Source: Pelomonas lactea (lineage in GTDB: Bacteria > Pseudomonadota > Gammaproteobacteria > Burkholderiales > Burkholderiaceae_C). From it: a stretch of DNA of 64,000 nt. The notes beneath the pieces are model-generated. The model searched no databases. It saw nothing but the letters and a program-made list of their open reading frames with translations, and was not told where the DNA came from. The position numbers and the translations under genes were made by a program. The stretch spans positions 248,001 through 312,000 of the forward strand of contig NZ_JBIGHX010000002.1 of the NCBI RefSeq assembly GCF_043555885.1. The letters are read 5' to 3'. Of the stretch, positions 7,989-18,038 are shown piece by piece. The stretch's first letter is position 1. The number at the start of each line of letters is the position of its first letter.

Positions 7989-8978
7989 ATGCGTGAAAAA
8001 GCCGTGGTCATCGAGCAGCCCGGAGGGCCGGAGCAGCTCAAGCTCGTGGAAGTGGACGTCGGCGCGCCCGGGCCGGGCGAGATCCGCATCCGCCACGAGG
8101 CCTGCGGGCTGAACTACATTGACGTGTACCACCGCAACGGCACCTACCCGCTGCCGCTGCCGGCACGGCTGGGCATGGAGGGCGCGGGCGTCGTGGAGGC
8201 GGTGGGCGAGGGCGTCACGCACCTGAAGCCCGGCGACCGCGCGGCCTACGCCAGCCAGCCGCCCGGCGCCTACGCGACCGCTCGTGTGATGCCGGCCAAG
8301 GCCGTGCTGAAGCTGCCCGACGACATCCCGTTCGACACGGCCGCGGCCATGATGCTGAAGGGCTTGACGGTGCAGTACCTGCTGCGCAAGACACTGCCGC
8401 AGGGCGGCCTGCAGGCGGGAGACTTCGTGCTGTTCCACGCTGCGGCGGGCGGCGTCGGGCTGATCGCCTGCCAGTGGGCCCGCGCGCTGGGCCTGCAGCT
8501 CATCGGCACCGCCGGCAGCGACGAGAAATGCGCGCTGGCGCTGGCGCATGGCGCGACGCACGCGATCAACTACCGGCACCAGCCCGACTTTGCCGCCCAG
8601 GTGCGCGACATCACGGGCGGCCGCGGCGTGAAGGTGGTCTACGACTCGGTGGGCGCCGACACCTGGGCCGGCTCGCTGGACAGCCTGGCGCCGTTCGGGC
8701 TGCTGGCCAGCTTCGGCGGCGCGTCCGGCCCGGTGCCGCCGATCAACATCGGCACGCTGGCGGCCAAGGGCTCGGTCTACGTGACGCGGCCGACGCTGTT
8801 CACGCACATCGCCACGCGCGAGAGCACGCAGGCCATGGGCGACGAGCTGTTCGACGTCGTGCGCAGCGGCCAGGTCAAGATCCGCATCGACAGGCGCTAC
8901 GCGCTGGGCGACGCGGCGCAGGCGCATCGCGACCTTGAAGCCCGCCAGTTGCTGGGCAGTGCGGTGCTGCTGCCCTGA
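7989..8978 (+). CDS. qor: NADPH:quinone oxidoreductase (zeta-crystallin type)
   Basis: This 329-residue medium-chain dehydrogenase/reductase lacks the zinc ligands of alcohol dehydrogenases. It shows GLNYIDVYHRNG near residue 40, GMEGAGVVEAVG near 63, the dinucleotide motif HAAAGGVGLIACQWA near 150 and YDSVGADTW near 218. These are diagnostic of QOR1-type one- or two-electron quinone reductases. It is cytosolic and probably protects against reactive quinones. The next gene begins two bases after its stop. Confidence 0.92.
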   Translation: MREKAVVIEQPGGPEQLKLVEVDVGAPGPGEIRIRHEACGLNYIDVYHRNGTYPLPLPARLGMEGAGVVEAVGEGVTHLKPGDRAAYASQPPGAYATARVMPAKAVLKLPDDIPFDTAAAMMLKGLTVQYLLRKTLPQGGLQAGDFVLFHAAAGGVGLIACQWARALGLQLIGTAGSDEKCALALAHGATHAINYRHQPDFAAQVRDITGGRGVKVVYDSVGADTWAGSLDSLAPFGLLASFGGASGPVPPINIGTLAAKGSVYVTRPTLFTHIATRESTQAMGDELFDVVRSGQVKIRIDRRYALGDAAQAHRDLEARQLLGSAVLLP

Positions 8979-8979
8979 G

Positions 8980-9531
8980 ATGGCTGGCAAAGCGAAGAGG
9001 TGGGCCAGCGTCACGCTCGCCGCACTTGTGCTCGCTGGTTGTGACGTCATCGGCAGCCTCGTCACCGGGCATCTGGACATCACGCAGGCCGAGCTGCAGG
9101 CGCGCATCGCGCCGCGCTTCCCGACGCACCACTGCAAGCTGGTCGTGGCCTGCGTGGACCTGTCCAACCCCGTGGTGGTGCTGAAGGACGGCGACGACCG
9201 CATCGGCCTCACGGCCGACGTCAGCGTCGTGCTCGGGTTGAAGGCGCGCACCGGGCATATCGGCCTGTCCGGGCGGCCGCGCTACGAGCCGCAGCAGGGG
9301 CAGCTGTTCCTGGACGACCTGCGCATCGACTCGCTGGCGCTGGCGGGCCTGCCCGAGGCGTATGCGGAGCTGGTGAAGCTGCGCGGCCCGGCGGCGGCGC
9401 AGGGGGCGTTGCAGTCGCACCCGATCTACACGCTGGACACGGGCACGGCCAAGGGCGCGCTTGCCAAACGGACCGTGCGCGACGTGCGGGTCGTCAACGG
9501 ACGGCTGAGGGTGTCGTTCGACGGGTCTTGA
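8980..9531 (+). CDS. DUF1439 lipoprotein (YceB-like)
   Basis: A 183-residue predicted lipoprotein whose signal ends LVLAGCDV, with Cys at about residue 19. The rest is beta-rich and resembles DUF1439/YceB proteins, which have a tubular lipid-binding-like fold. It includes the ITQAELQ opening and a C-terminal segment ending RVVNGRLRVSF. The ATG overlaps the region directly after the qor stop, so it is co-transcribed with that gene. The function is unknown. Confidence 0.85.
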   Translation: MAGKAKRWASVTLAALVLAGCDVIGSLVTGHLDITQAELQARIAPRFPTHHCKLVVACVDLSNPVVVLKDGDDRIGLTADVSVVLGLKARTGHIGLSGRPRYEPQQGQLFLDDLRIDSLALAGLPEAYAELVKLRGPAAAQGALQSHPIYTLDTGTAKGALAKRTVRDVRVVNGRLRVSFDGS

Positions 9532-9540
9532 AGCCCGGCC

Positions 9541-11043
<1,503 letters not shown>

Positions 11044-11089
11044 GGAGGCGGCGGCGGAAGGCGCGCGATTGTCACCTTCCGTCACAACT

Positions 11090-11117
11090 GCGCCGCGTGA
11101 ATTAATGCACGCGGCGC
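11090..11117 (-). terminator. Hairpin after lspA
   Basis: A perfect 10-bp GC-rich stem (11090-11099 with 11108-11117) around an AT-only-like loop AATTAATG lies just after the lspA stop on the minus strand and before the kinase gene. There is no U-run. It probably separates the ribF-ileS-lspA block from the kinase. Confidence 0.5.
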
Positions 11118-11125
11118 GGGCCCCG

Positions 11126-11611
11126 TCAGGTGCGCCGCACGCGGCGCAATTCGTCCAGGATCAGCAGCACCGCGCCCACCGTGATGGCGCTGTCGGCGAT
11201 GTTGAAGGCCGGGAAGTACCAGCCGCCGGCGTGAACCTGGATGAAGTCGACGACGTAGCCGTGGATGGCGCGGTCGATGACGTTGCCGAGCGCACCGCCG
11301 AGGATCAGCGTCAGCGCCCAGGCGAACAGCTTCTGGTGGCCGTGGCGGCGCAGCATCCAGGTGATGAAGACGGCGGCCGCCAGCCCCAGGCCCAGGAAGA
11401 ACCAGCGCTGCCAGCCCGAGGCGCCGTGCAGGAAGCTGAACGCGGCGCCGTAGTTGTGGGCGCGCACCAGGTTGAAGAAGCCGGTCACCGGGCGCACGTC
11501 GCCCAGCTGGAAGCTGCCGATGACGAGGATCTTGGTGAACTGGTCGGCCAGGATGATGAGTGCCGCGATCAGCAGCCACTGGGCCAGGCCCGTCGAGGAT
11601 TTGCCCGCCAT
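11126..11611 (-). CDS. lspA: Lipoprotein signal peptidase LspA
   Basis: This inner-membrane aspartic peptidase II removes signal peptides from diacylglyceryl-modified prolipoproteins. The 161 residues hold four hydrophobic helices. The two catalytic aspartates lie in GNVIDR (about residue 116) and FNIADSAI (about 140), and NYGAAFSF is also conserved. It lies one base after the ileS stop, the usual ileS-lspA arrangement. Several predicted lipoproteins in this window would be its clients. Confidence 0.97.
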   Translation of the reverse strand: MAGKSSTGLAQWLLIAALIILADQFTKILVIGSFQLGDVRPVTGFFNLVRAHNYGAAFSFLHGASGWQRWFFLGLGLAAAVFITWMLRRHGHQKLFAWALTLILGGALGNVIDRAIHGYVVDFIQVHAGGWYFPAFNIADSAITVGAVLLILDELRRVRRT

Positions 11612-11612
11612 G

Positions 11613-14444
11613 TCAGGCCACCGTGCGGGTTTCGCCTGCGCCGTGCAGGTTGCTGTCGCAGCGGCCGCACAGCGTCGGGTGTGCGGCGATGCTGCCCACG
11701 TCGGCGCGGTAGTGCCAGCAGCGCTCGCACTTGGCGTGGCTGCTGGGCGTGACCATGACGCCCAGTTCCGCCGCCGACATGAGCTTGACGGCCGACGTGA
11801 TGAAGACGAAGCGCAGGTCCTCGCCCAGGCTGGCGAGCAGCGCCTCGTCCTGCTCGTTGACCTTCAGCACCAGCTCGGCCTGCAGCGAGGCGCCGACGGC
11901 GCCCGTCGTGCGCACGGCTTCGATGGCCTTGTTGACCTCGTCGCGGATCTCGTGGATGCGGCCCCACTTGGCAAGCAGGGTGGCGTCGGTCTTGCCGAAG
12001 TCCCAGAAGGTCTCGGTGAAGATGGTCTCGCCCTTCGCAAAGACCTGCCACGCCTCCTCGGCCGTGAAGCTGAGGAACGGGGCCATCCAGCGCAGCATCG
12101 CATGCGTGATCTGCCACAGCGCGGTCTGCGCCGAGCGGCGCGCCAGGCTCTTGGGGGCCGTCGTGTAGAGGCGGTCCTTCAGCACGTCGAGGTAGAACGC
12201 GCCCAGGTCCTCGGAGCAGTAGACCTGCAGCTTGGCGACGACGGGGTGGAACTCGTAGCGCTCGAAGTGGGCCAGGATGTCCGCCTGCAGCTCGGCCGCG
12301 CGGGCCAGCGCGTAGCGGTCCACCTCCAGCAGATCACCCGGCGCGACCGTGTCCGTCGCCGGGTCGAAGTCGCTGACGTTGGCGAGCAGGAAGCGCAGCG
12401 TGTTGCGGATGCGGCGGTAGCTGTCGACGACGCGGGCGAGGATCTTCTCGTCCAGGCCCAGGTCGCCGGAGTAGTCGGTCGCGGCCGTCCACAGGCGCAG
12501 GATCTCGGCGCCGAACTTGTCCGACACGGCCTGCGGCGCGACGACATTGCCCTGCGACTTGCTCATCTTGCGGCCCTGGCCGTCGACGACGAAGCCGTGC
12601 GTCAGCAGGCCCTTGTACGGCGCGCGGCCGTACAGCGCGCAGGCGATCAGCAGCGACGAATGGAACCAGCCGCGGTGCTGGTCGTGGCCTTCGAGGTAGA
12701 GGTCGGCCTCGGGGCCACTGTCGTGCGCAGCGCCCTTGTGGCTGCCCTTGAGCACATGCTCGAAGGTGGACCCGGAGTCGAACCAGACGTCCAGGATGTC
12801 GTTGCCCTTGGTGTACTGGGCCGCCTCGGCGCCCAGCCACTCGGCCGCGTCCAGCTTGGACCAGGCCTCGATGCCGTGGGCCTCCACCAGCTGCGCGGCG
12901 CGCTCGATGAACGCCAGCGTGTTCGGGTGCGCCTCGCCGGTGTCCTTGTGCAGGAAGATGGGCAGCGGCACGCCCCAGCTGCGCTGCCGCGAGATGCACC
13001 AGTCGGGCCGCCCGGCGATCATGTCGTGCAGGCGGGCGCGGCCGTTCTCGGGGTAGAAGCTGGTCGCTTCGATGGCGGCCAGCGCCGTCTTGCGCAGGCT
13101 GTCGGGCGCCTTGTCCGTGGTGAATAGACCATCCCCGTCGTCCATGCGCACGAACCACTGCGCCGCGGCGCGGTAGATGACCGGCGTCTTGTGGCGCCAG
13201 CAGTGCGGGTAGCTGTGCGTGATCTTGGACTGCGCCATCAGGCGGCCGTTGTCCAGCAGCGTCTGCGCCACGACGGCGTTGGCCTTCCAGATGTGCTGGC
13301 CGCCGAACAGCGGCAGGTCGGCGGCGTAGGCGCCGTTGCCCTGCACGGGGTTCAGGATGTCGTCAAACGCCAGGCCGTGGGCCACGCAGCTCTGGAAGTC
13401 GTCCAGGCCATAGGCGGGTGCCGAGTGCACCACACCCGTGCCGTCGTCGGCGGTGGCGTAGTCCGCCAGGTAGATGGGGCTTTCGCGGTCGTAACCCGGG
13501 TGCACGTGGGCCAGCGGGTGCTTGAACTTCAGCAGTTCGAGCTTGCGACCGGGGACCGTGGCGACGACGCTGCCTTCCAGCTGCCAGCGCGCCAGGCACT
13601 TCTCGACCAGCGCCTCGGCGACGACGAAGAAGCCCCTGGGCGTGTCCACCAGCGCGTAGGGCAGCTCGGGGTTCAGGTTCAGCGCCTGGTTGGCCGGGAT
13701 GGTCCAGGGGGTCGTCGTCCAGATGACGGTGAAGGCTTCCTTGGCCAGCGGCGCCACGCCGAAGGCGGCAGCCAGCTTCTCGGGCTCGGCGCTCAGGAAG
13801 GCCACGTCGACCGCAGGCGACTGCTTGTCGGCGTACTCGATCTCGAACTCGGCCAGCGACGAGCCGCAGTCGAAGCACCAGTAGACGGGCTTCAGGCCGC
13901 GGTAGACGAAGCCGCGCTCGAACAGCCGCTTCAGCACGCGGATCTCGCCGGCTTCGTTGGCGAAGTTCATCGTCTTGTACGGGTTGCTCCACTCGCCCAG
14001 CACGCCCAGGCGCTTGAAGTCGGCGCGCTGGCCGTCGATCTGCTCGGTGGCGTAGGCGCGGCTCTTGGCCTGCACCTCGTCGCGCGGCAGGCCGCGGCCG
14101 AAGGTCTTCTCGATCTGGTTCTCGATCGGCAGGCCGTGGCAGTCCCAGCCGGGGATGTAGGCCGCATCGAAGCCCGCCAGCTGACGCGCCTTGACGATCA
14201 TGTCCTTCAGGATCTTGTTGGCGGCGTGACCGATGTGGATCTGGCCGTTGGCATACGGCGGGCCGTCATGCAGCACGAACTTCGGCCGGCCGCAGCTGGC
14301 GTCACGCAGGCGCTTGTACAGGCCTTGCTCGTCCCAGGCCTTGACCCAGCCCGGCTCGCGCTTGGGCAGGTCGCCGCGCATCGGGAAGGGCGTGTCGGGC
14401 AGGTTGAGCGTGGAGCGGTAGTCGGGTGCGTCCGGGGTGGTCAT
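11613..14444 (-). CDS. ileS: Isoleucine--tRNA ligase
   Basis: This class I aminoacyl-tRNA synthetase charges tRNA-Ile and edits misloaded valine. Its 943 residues are the bacterial type-1 length. It shows PPYANGQIHIGHA (HIGH box) near residue 60, WTTTPWTIPANQA at the start of the editing domain and GRKMSKSQGNV (KMSKS box) near 625. The C-terminal zinc site has CERCW and CGRC. It starts at ATG 14444, 75 bases after ribF, and is followed immediately by lspA. Confidence 0.98.
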   Translation of the reverse strand: MTTPDAPDYRSTLNLPDTPFPMRGDLPKREPGWVKAWDEQGLYKRLRDASCGRPKFVLHDGPPYANGQIHIGHAANKILKDMIVKARQLAGFDAAYIPGWDCHGLPIENQIEKTFGRGLPRDEVQAKSRAYATEQIDGQRADFKRLGVLGEWSNPYKTMNFANEAGEIRVLKRLFERGFVYRGLKPVYWCFDCGSSLAEFEIEYADKQSPAVDVAFLSAEPEKLAAAFGVAPLAKEAFTVIWTTTPWTIPANQALNLNPELPYALVDTPRGFFVVAEALVEKCLARWQLEGSVVATVPGRKLELLKFKHPLAHVHPGYDRESPIYLADYATADDGTGVVHSAPAYGLDDFQSCVAHGLAFDDILNPVQGNGAYAADLPLFGGQHIWKANAVVAQTLLDNGRLMAQSKITHSYPHCWRHKTPVIYRAAAQWFVRMDDGDGLFTTDKAPDSLRKTALAAIEATSFYPENGRARLHDMIAGRPDWCISRQRSWGVPLPIFLHKDTGEAHPNTLAFIERAAQLVEAHGIEAWSKLDAAEWLGAEAAQYTKGNDILDVWFDSGSTFEHVLKGSHKGAAHDSGPEADLYLEGHDQHRGWFHSSLLIACALYGRAPYKGLLTHGFVVDGQGRKMSKSQGNVVAPQAVSDKFGAEILRLWTAATDYSGDLGLDEKILARVVDSYRRIRNTLRFLLANVSDFDPATDTVAPGDLLEVDRYALARAAELQADILAHFERYEFHPVVAKLQVYCSEDLGAFYLDVLKDRLYTTAPKSLARRSAQTALWQITHAMLRWMAPFLSFTAEEAWQVFAKGETIFTETFWDFGKTDATLLAKWGRIHEIRDEVNKAIEAVRTTGAVGASLQAELVLKVNEQDEALLASLGEDLRFVFITSAVKLMSAAELGVMVTPSSHAKCERCWHYRADVGSIAAHPTLCGRCDSNLHGAGETRTVA

Positions 14445-14519
14445 GGCGTGCGGCCAGGCGGCTGAGCCTGGCGGTTCAAAGGCGGGGAGGGCGACGGCGA
14501 AGAGCGGCTGTGCGCCGCT

Positions 14520-15548
14520 TCAAATTCGGTCGCGCGTGGTCTGGCGGCTGACCTTGGTGTACGAGGCGGCGTGGGTGGCCAGGAAGGCGCGCGCTGCGTC
14601 GGTGTCGTGGCGAATAGCGGCCGTGAGCGCATCCAGCCCGTCGTACTTGGCTTCGTCGCGAAGTTTGTGCAGCAGTTCCACGCGGGCGAGTTTACCGTAG
14701 CCCCCCTCGGCACCCAGGGGCCAGTCCAGGCAGTGGACCTCCAGCAGCACGCGGCCGGCGTCCTCGACCGTGGGGCGGTTGCCCAGGCTGGCCACGCCCG
14801 GCAGCGGCTCGGGCGTCAGGCCGTGCACCAGCACCGCAAAGATGCCGTGCGCGGCCGGCTTGTCGTGCGGGAAGCGCAGGTTCAGCGTGCGAAAGCCATC
14901 GGCCGCGCCGGGCGTGGATTCGCCCAGCTGCCGGCCCAGCTTGCGGCCATGCGTGACATGACCCGAGACGGCGTAGGGGCGCCCCAGCAGCGCCGCGGCG
15001 CCGGCCATGTCGCCGCGGGCCAGCGCCTCGCGCACGGCCGAGCTGCTGACGCGCAGGCCGTGCACCTCGTAGCTCATCATGCGGGCGACGTCGAAGCCCT
15101 GGGCCCGGCCCGCGGCGTCCAGCGTCGCGTAGTCGCCCAGCCGCTTGGCGCCGAAGCGGAAGTCGTCGCCGACCAGCACGTACTTGGCGCCCAGCCCGTC
15201 CATCAGCACCTGGCGGATGAAGTCCTGCGGCGGCAGCCCCGCCAGCGCCTCGTCGAAGGGCAGGATGACGACCTGGTCGATGCCGCAGCGCTCCAGCTCG
15301 GCCAGCTTGTCGCGCAGCGTCGCGATGCGGGCGGGCGCCAGCTCGGGCTTGCCCAGCCTGGCGGCGAAGAAGTCGCGCGGATGCGGCTCGAACGTCATCA
15401 CGCAGGTCGGCAGGCCGCGGTGCCGCGCCTCGGACTGCAGCAGCGCCAGCATGGCCTGGTGGCCGCGGTGCACGCCGTCGAAGTTGCCGATGGTCAGCGC
15501 GCAGGCGGGCGCCACGCCGGGATGGTGGAAACCTCTGAAGACTCGCAT
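14520..15548 (-). CDS. ribF: Bifunctional riboflavin kinase / FAD synthetase
   Basis: This cytoplasmic enzyme phosphorylates riboflavin and then adenylylates FMN to FAD. The N-terminal nucleotidyl-transferase half has TIGNFDGVHRGHQ (about 19-31) and VGDDFRFG. The C-terminal kinase half has GHVTHGRKLGRQLG and SLGNRPTVED. The 342 residues include an extended stretch between the kinase motifs, common in Burkholderiales. It lies upstream of ileS and lspA, the classic ribF-ileS-lspA order, and five bases downstream of the rsuA stop. Confidence 0.97.
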   Translation of the reverse strand: MRVFRGFHHPGVAPACALTIGNFDGVHRGHQAMLALLQSEARHRGLPTCVMTFEPHPRDFFAARLGKPELAPARIATLRDKLAELERCGIDQVVILPFDEALAGLPPQDFIRQVLMDGLGAKYVLVGDDFRFGAKRLGDYATLDAAGRAQGFDVARMMSYEVHGLRVSSSAVREALARGDMAGAAALLGRPYAVSGHVTHGRKLGRQLGESTPGAADGFRTLNLRFPHDKPAAHGIFAVLVHGLTPEPLPGVASLGNRPTVEDAGRVLLEVHCLDWPLGAEGGYGKLARVELLHKLRDEAKYDGLDALTAAIRHDTDAARAFLATHAASYTKVSRQTTRDRI

Positions 15549-15553
15549 CGGCG

Positions 15554-16297
15554 CTATTGTCCCCAGACCTCGGCCGGGCTGTGGACCCAGCGCCACTCGC
15601 CGGGCTTGAGGTCGGCGGGCAGGCTCAGCGCGCCGAACTGCGGCCGGTGCAGCGCCTCCACGCGGTTGCCGACGGCCGCCACCATGCGCTTGACCTGGTG
15701 GTACTTGCCCTCCAGCAGCGTCAGGCGCAGCAGCGTCTCGTCGACGATCTCGGCGCCATCGGCTTGGGTCATCTCCGGCGCGCGCTGGAACTTGCCCGGC
15801 GGGCGCAACTTGTCTTCCGGCTCCTTCAGCTCGACGCCGGCCAGCAGCTGCTCCACCATCGCCGAGGTCAGCGGATGCTTGCAGCGCGCCTCGTAGACCT
15901 TGGGCACGTGATGCTTGGGTGACGTGAGCTTGTGGATCAGCGCTCCGTCGTCGGTCAGCAGCAGCAGGCCGGTGGTGTCCTCGTCCAGCCGGCCGATGGG
16001 CTGCACGCCGCGCTCGCGCAGCGGGGCGGGCAGCAGGCTCATGACGCTGGGGTGGTGCTTGGGCTTCTGCGAGCACTCGTAGCCGGCCGGCTTGTTCAGC
16101 AGCACCAGCGCCTTGTCGTAGACGGGCCATTCCTGGCCGTTGATCGTGAAGCGCAGGCCCTCGGTCTCGAACTCGGTGTCGGGTTCTTCCACCACCTCGC
16201 CGTTGACCATGACCTCACCGTTCCACACCAGCCCGGCGCACAGGCGCCGTGTTCCGAATCCCTGGCTGAACAGGATGTGGGAGAGCTTCTGCTTCAC
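15554..16297 (-). CDS. rsuA: 16S rRNA pseudouridine(516) synthase-type enzyme RsuA
   Basis: The product has a short S4-like N-terminus (KLSHILFSQGFGTRR), LNKPAGYECS, the catalytic GRLDEDTTGLLLLTDDG near residue 95 and GKYHQVKRMVAAVGN. This is the RsuA/RluB/E/F family, with closest resemblance to RsuA (the SPKHH and HRPQFG patterns). The most likely start is a GTG at 16297 forming a GTGA overlap with the DUF3617 stop; no good upstream ATG exists in frame. RsuA modifies U516 in the small-subunit rRNA. Confidence 0.9.
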   Translation of the reverse strand: MKQKLSHILFSQGFGTRRLCAGLVWNGEVMVNGEVVEEPDTEFETEGLRFTINGQEWPVYDKALVLLNKPAGYECSQKPKHHPSVMSLLPAPLRERGVQPIGRLDEDTTGLLLLTDDGALIHKLTSPKHHVPKVYEARCKHPLTSAMVEQLLAGVELKEPEDKLRPPGKFQRAPEMTQADGAEIVDETLLRLTLLEGKYHQVKRMVAAVGNRVEALHRPQFGALSLPADLKPGEWRWVHSPAEVWGQ

Positions 16298-16842
16298 TTG
16301 GGCGTCGACTTCATCGGCTGCACATCGCCGCAGTCGGCGCCCAGCCAGCGGCCTTCGCCGCTGACCTTGGTGGTCTCGGCCTTGCCCTGGCGGACCCGGC
16401 GGATGGTGACCTCGTTCGTGAAGCCCTCGCTGCCGCGCAGTGTGACGACGGCGTCGCCCTCGGCGGCCGGGTCGGTGCAGACGAAATGCGTCTGGATGAC
16501 GTTGCCGCTGCGCCTGGCTTCCTGCGTGCAGTTGCCTTGGCTGCTGACGGGTGCAACGTTGCGCTCGGCCTGCTCCTTGGTCACGCAGGTCTTCACGGTG
16601 ATGACGCCGCCGGCCATGTTCACACTGACGCCCTGCTTGCCCATCATCTGCTCGATCATGGCGCGGCGCTCGGGCGGCATGTTGTCCATGGCCTTCTGCG
16701 CCTGTTCCATCTGCGCCTTGCGAGCCGCGTCGAGCTGGGGCGTCTGTTTGAACTCCCACAGCCCGGGCTTCATGGTCTGGGCGTGGCTGGCGGTGGGGTG
16801 CAGGCTGGCCAGCGCGGCCAGCAGCAAGAGGGTGTACTTCAT
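16294..16842 (-). CDS. DUF3617 exported protein
   Basis: A 182-residue protein with a cleavable signal (cut after SHA, about residue 21) followed by MKPGLWEFK, the hallmark opening of DUF3617 proteins. It has a methionine-rich middle and two or more cysteines (KTCVTKEQ, GNCTQEA, DCGDV) that may form disulfides. A GGAGG ribosome site lies seven bases before the ATG at 16842. It is probably periplasmic and of unknown function. It is coupled to rsuA by a four-base overlap. Confidence 0.88.
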   Translation of the reverse strand: MKYTLLLLAALASLHPTASHAQTMKPGLWEFKQTPQLDAARKAQMEQAQKAMDNMPPERRAMIEQMMGKQGVSVNMAGGVITVKTCVTKEQAERNVAPVSSQGNCTQEARRSGNVIQTHFVCTDPAAEGDAVVTLRGSEGFTNEVTIRRVRQGKAETTKVSGEGRWLGADCGDVQPMKSTPK

Positions 16843-16870
16843 CGGGTGACCTCCACGAGGGCAGAGAGGG

Positions 16871-16890
16871 CAGCGCCGATGACGGCGCTG
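16871..16890 (-). terminator. Hairpin after the acyl-CoA dehydrogenase pair
   Basis: A perfect 8-bp stem (CAGCGCCG with CGGCGCTG, loop ATGA) begins one base past the stop of the second acyl-CoA dehydrogenase gene. It lacks a U-run but lies where a terminator is expected. Confidence 0.45.
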
Positions 16891-16891
16891 C

Positions 16892-18019
16892 TCAGGCAAA
16901 CACCCCTGCAGTGTCCTGCATCCGCGCGCTCACTTCGCCCAGGTGGTGCAGCGTGTCGCCCCACTGCATCTCCATGACGGTCAGACGCTTGAAGTAGTGG
17001 CTGCCGGCGTACTCGTCGGTGACGCCGATGCCGCCGTGCAGCTGCGTGCACTGCTGGCCGACGAAGCGCATCGCCTGGCCCAGCTGCACCTTGGCCTGCG
17101 ACAGCGCGCGGCGGCGCACGGCGGGCAGGTCGCCCAGGCGCAGCGTGGCGTAGTAGCTCATCGAGCGGGCCAGCTCCAGCTGCATCTTCACGTCCGCCGT
17201 GCGGTGGCGCAGCGCCTGGAAGCTGGCGATGGCGACGCCGAACTGCTTGCGCGTGTTGAGGTACTCGACGGTCAGCGCCAGGTATTTCTCCATGACGCCC
17301 ACGGCCTCCGCCGCCTGGGCCGCGATGCCGATGTCCGCGGCCAGTTCCAGCAGCATCAGGCCCTGGTCGGCACCCACGATGAGCTGGGCGGGCGTGTTGT
17401 CGAAATGGACCTCGGCGGCACGCGAGCCGTCATACAGCGAGTAGGCCCGCGTGTGCACGCCGGGCGCCGAACGCTCGACGAGGTAGAGCGCCACGCCATG
17501 TGGCGCGTCGTCGTTGCCGGCCACGCGGGCGGGCACGATGAAGGCGTCGGCCACATCGCCGGCCGGCACCAGGCTCTTCACGCCGGTGAGCTTGCCGTCG
17601 ACCACGCGCGTGGCAACCTGGTTCAGCCGGTAGCGCGCCTTGGCCTCCTGGTGCGCCAACACCACCAGCGCCCCGCCGCCGGCTATGCGCGGCAGCCACG
17701 CGGTCTGCAGCTCGTCGGGCGCGTGGGCCAGCATGGCCGGGGCGATCAGCGCGCCCTGCGCGATGGGTTCCATGACCAGGCCGCGGCCCAGCTCTTCCAT
17801 GACCACCATCGCCTCCACCGCGCCGAAGCCCAGGCCGCCGTGGGCCTCGGGCACGGCCAGCGCCGTCAGGCCCAGGCCGGCCAGGCCGTCCCAGACGGCG
17901 CGGTCGAAGCCGCCGGCCCGCGCGATCTGCACGCGGCGCTCGAAGCTGTAGTCCTTGTCGACGAAGCGGCGGACGGCGTCGCGCAGGGCTTGCTGGTCTT
18001 CAGAGAAATCGAAATCCAT
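16892..18019 (-). CDS. Acyl-CoA dehydrogenase, small partner (PimD-like)
   Basis: This 375-residue acyl-CoA dehydrogenase-fold flavoprotein starts MDFDFSEDQQALRD. It keeps the C-terminal helical core (RKQFGVAIASFQALRH, QLHGGIGVTDEY), but the usual YEG catalytic-glutamate motif near the end is missing. It follows the partner gene by 19 bases. The start at 18019 removes a long unlikely extension. Its N-terminus resembles pimeloyl-CoA dehydrogenase small subunits, so it may form a heteromeric enzyme with its neighbour for dicarboxylic, branched or ring-bearing acyl-CoAs. The substrate is inferred only from this resemblance. Confidence 0.85.
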   Translation of the reverse strand: MDFDFSEDQQALRDAVRRFVDKDYSFERRVQIARAGGFDRAVWDGLAGLGLTALAVPEAHGGLGFGAVEAMVVMEELGRGLVMEPIAQGALIAPAMLAHAPDELQTAWLPRIAGGGALVVLAHQEAKARYRLNQVATRVVDGKLTGVKSLVPAGDVADAFIVPARVAGNDDAPHGVALYLVERSAPGVHTRAYSLYDGSRAAEVHFDNTPAQLIVGADQGLMLLELAADIGIAAQAAEAVGVMEKYLALTVEYLNTRKQFGVAIASFQALRHRTADVKMQLELARSMSYYATLRLGDLPAVRRRALSQAKVQLGQAMRFVGQQCTQLHGGIGVTDEYAGSHYFKRLTVMEMQWGDTLHHLGEVSARMQDTAGVFA

Positions 18020-18038
18020 GTGTCTGTCTCCCCTGCGG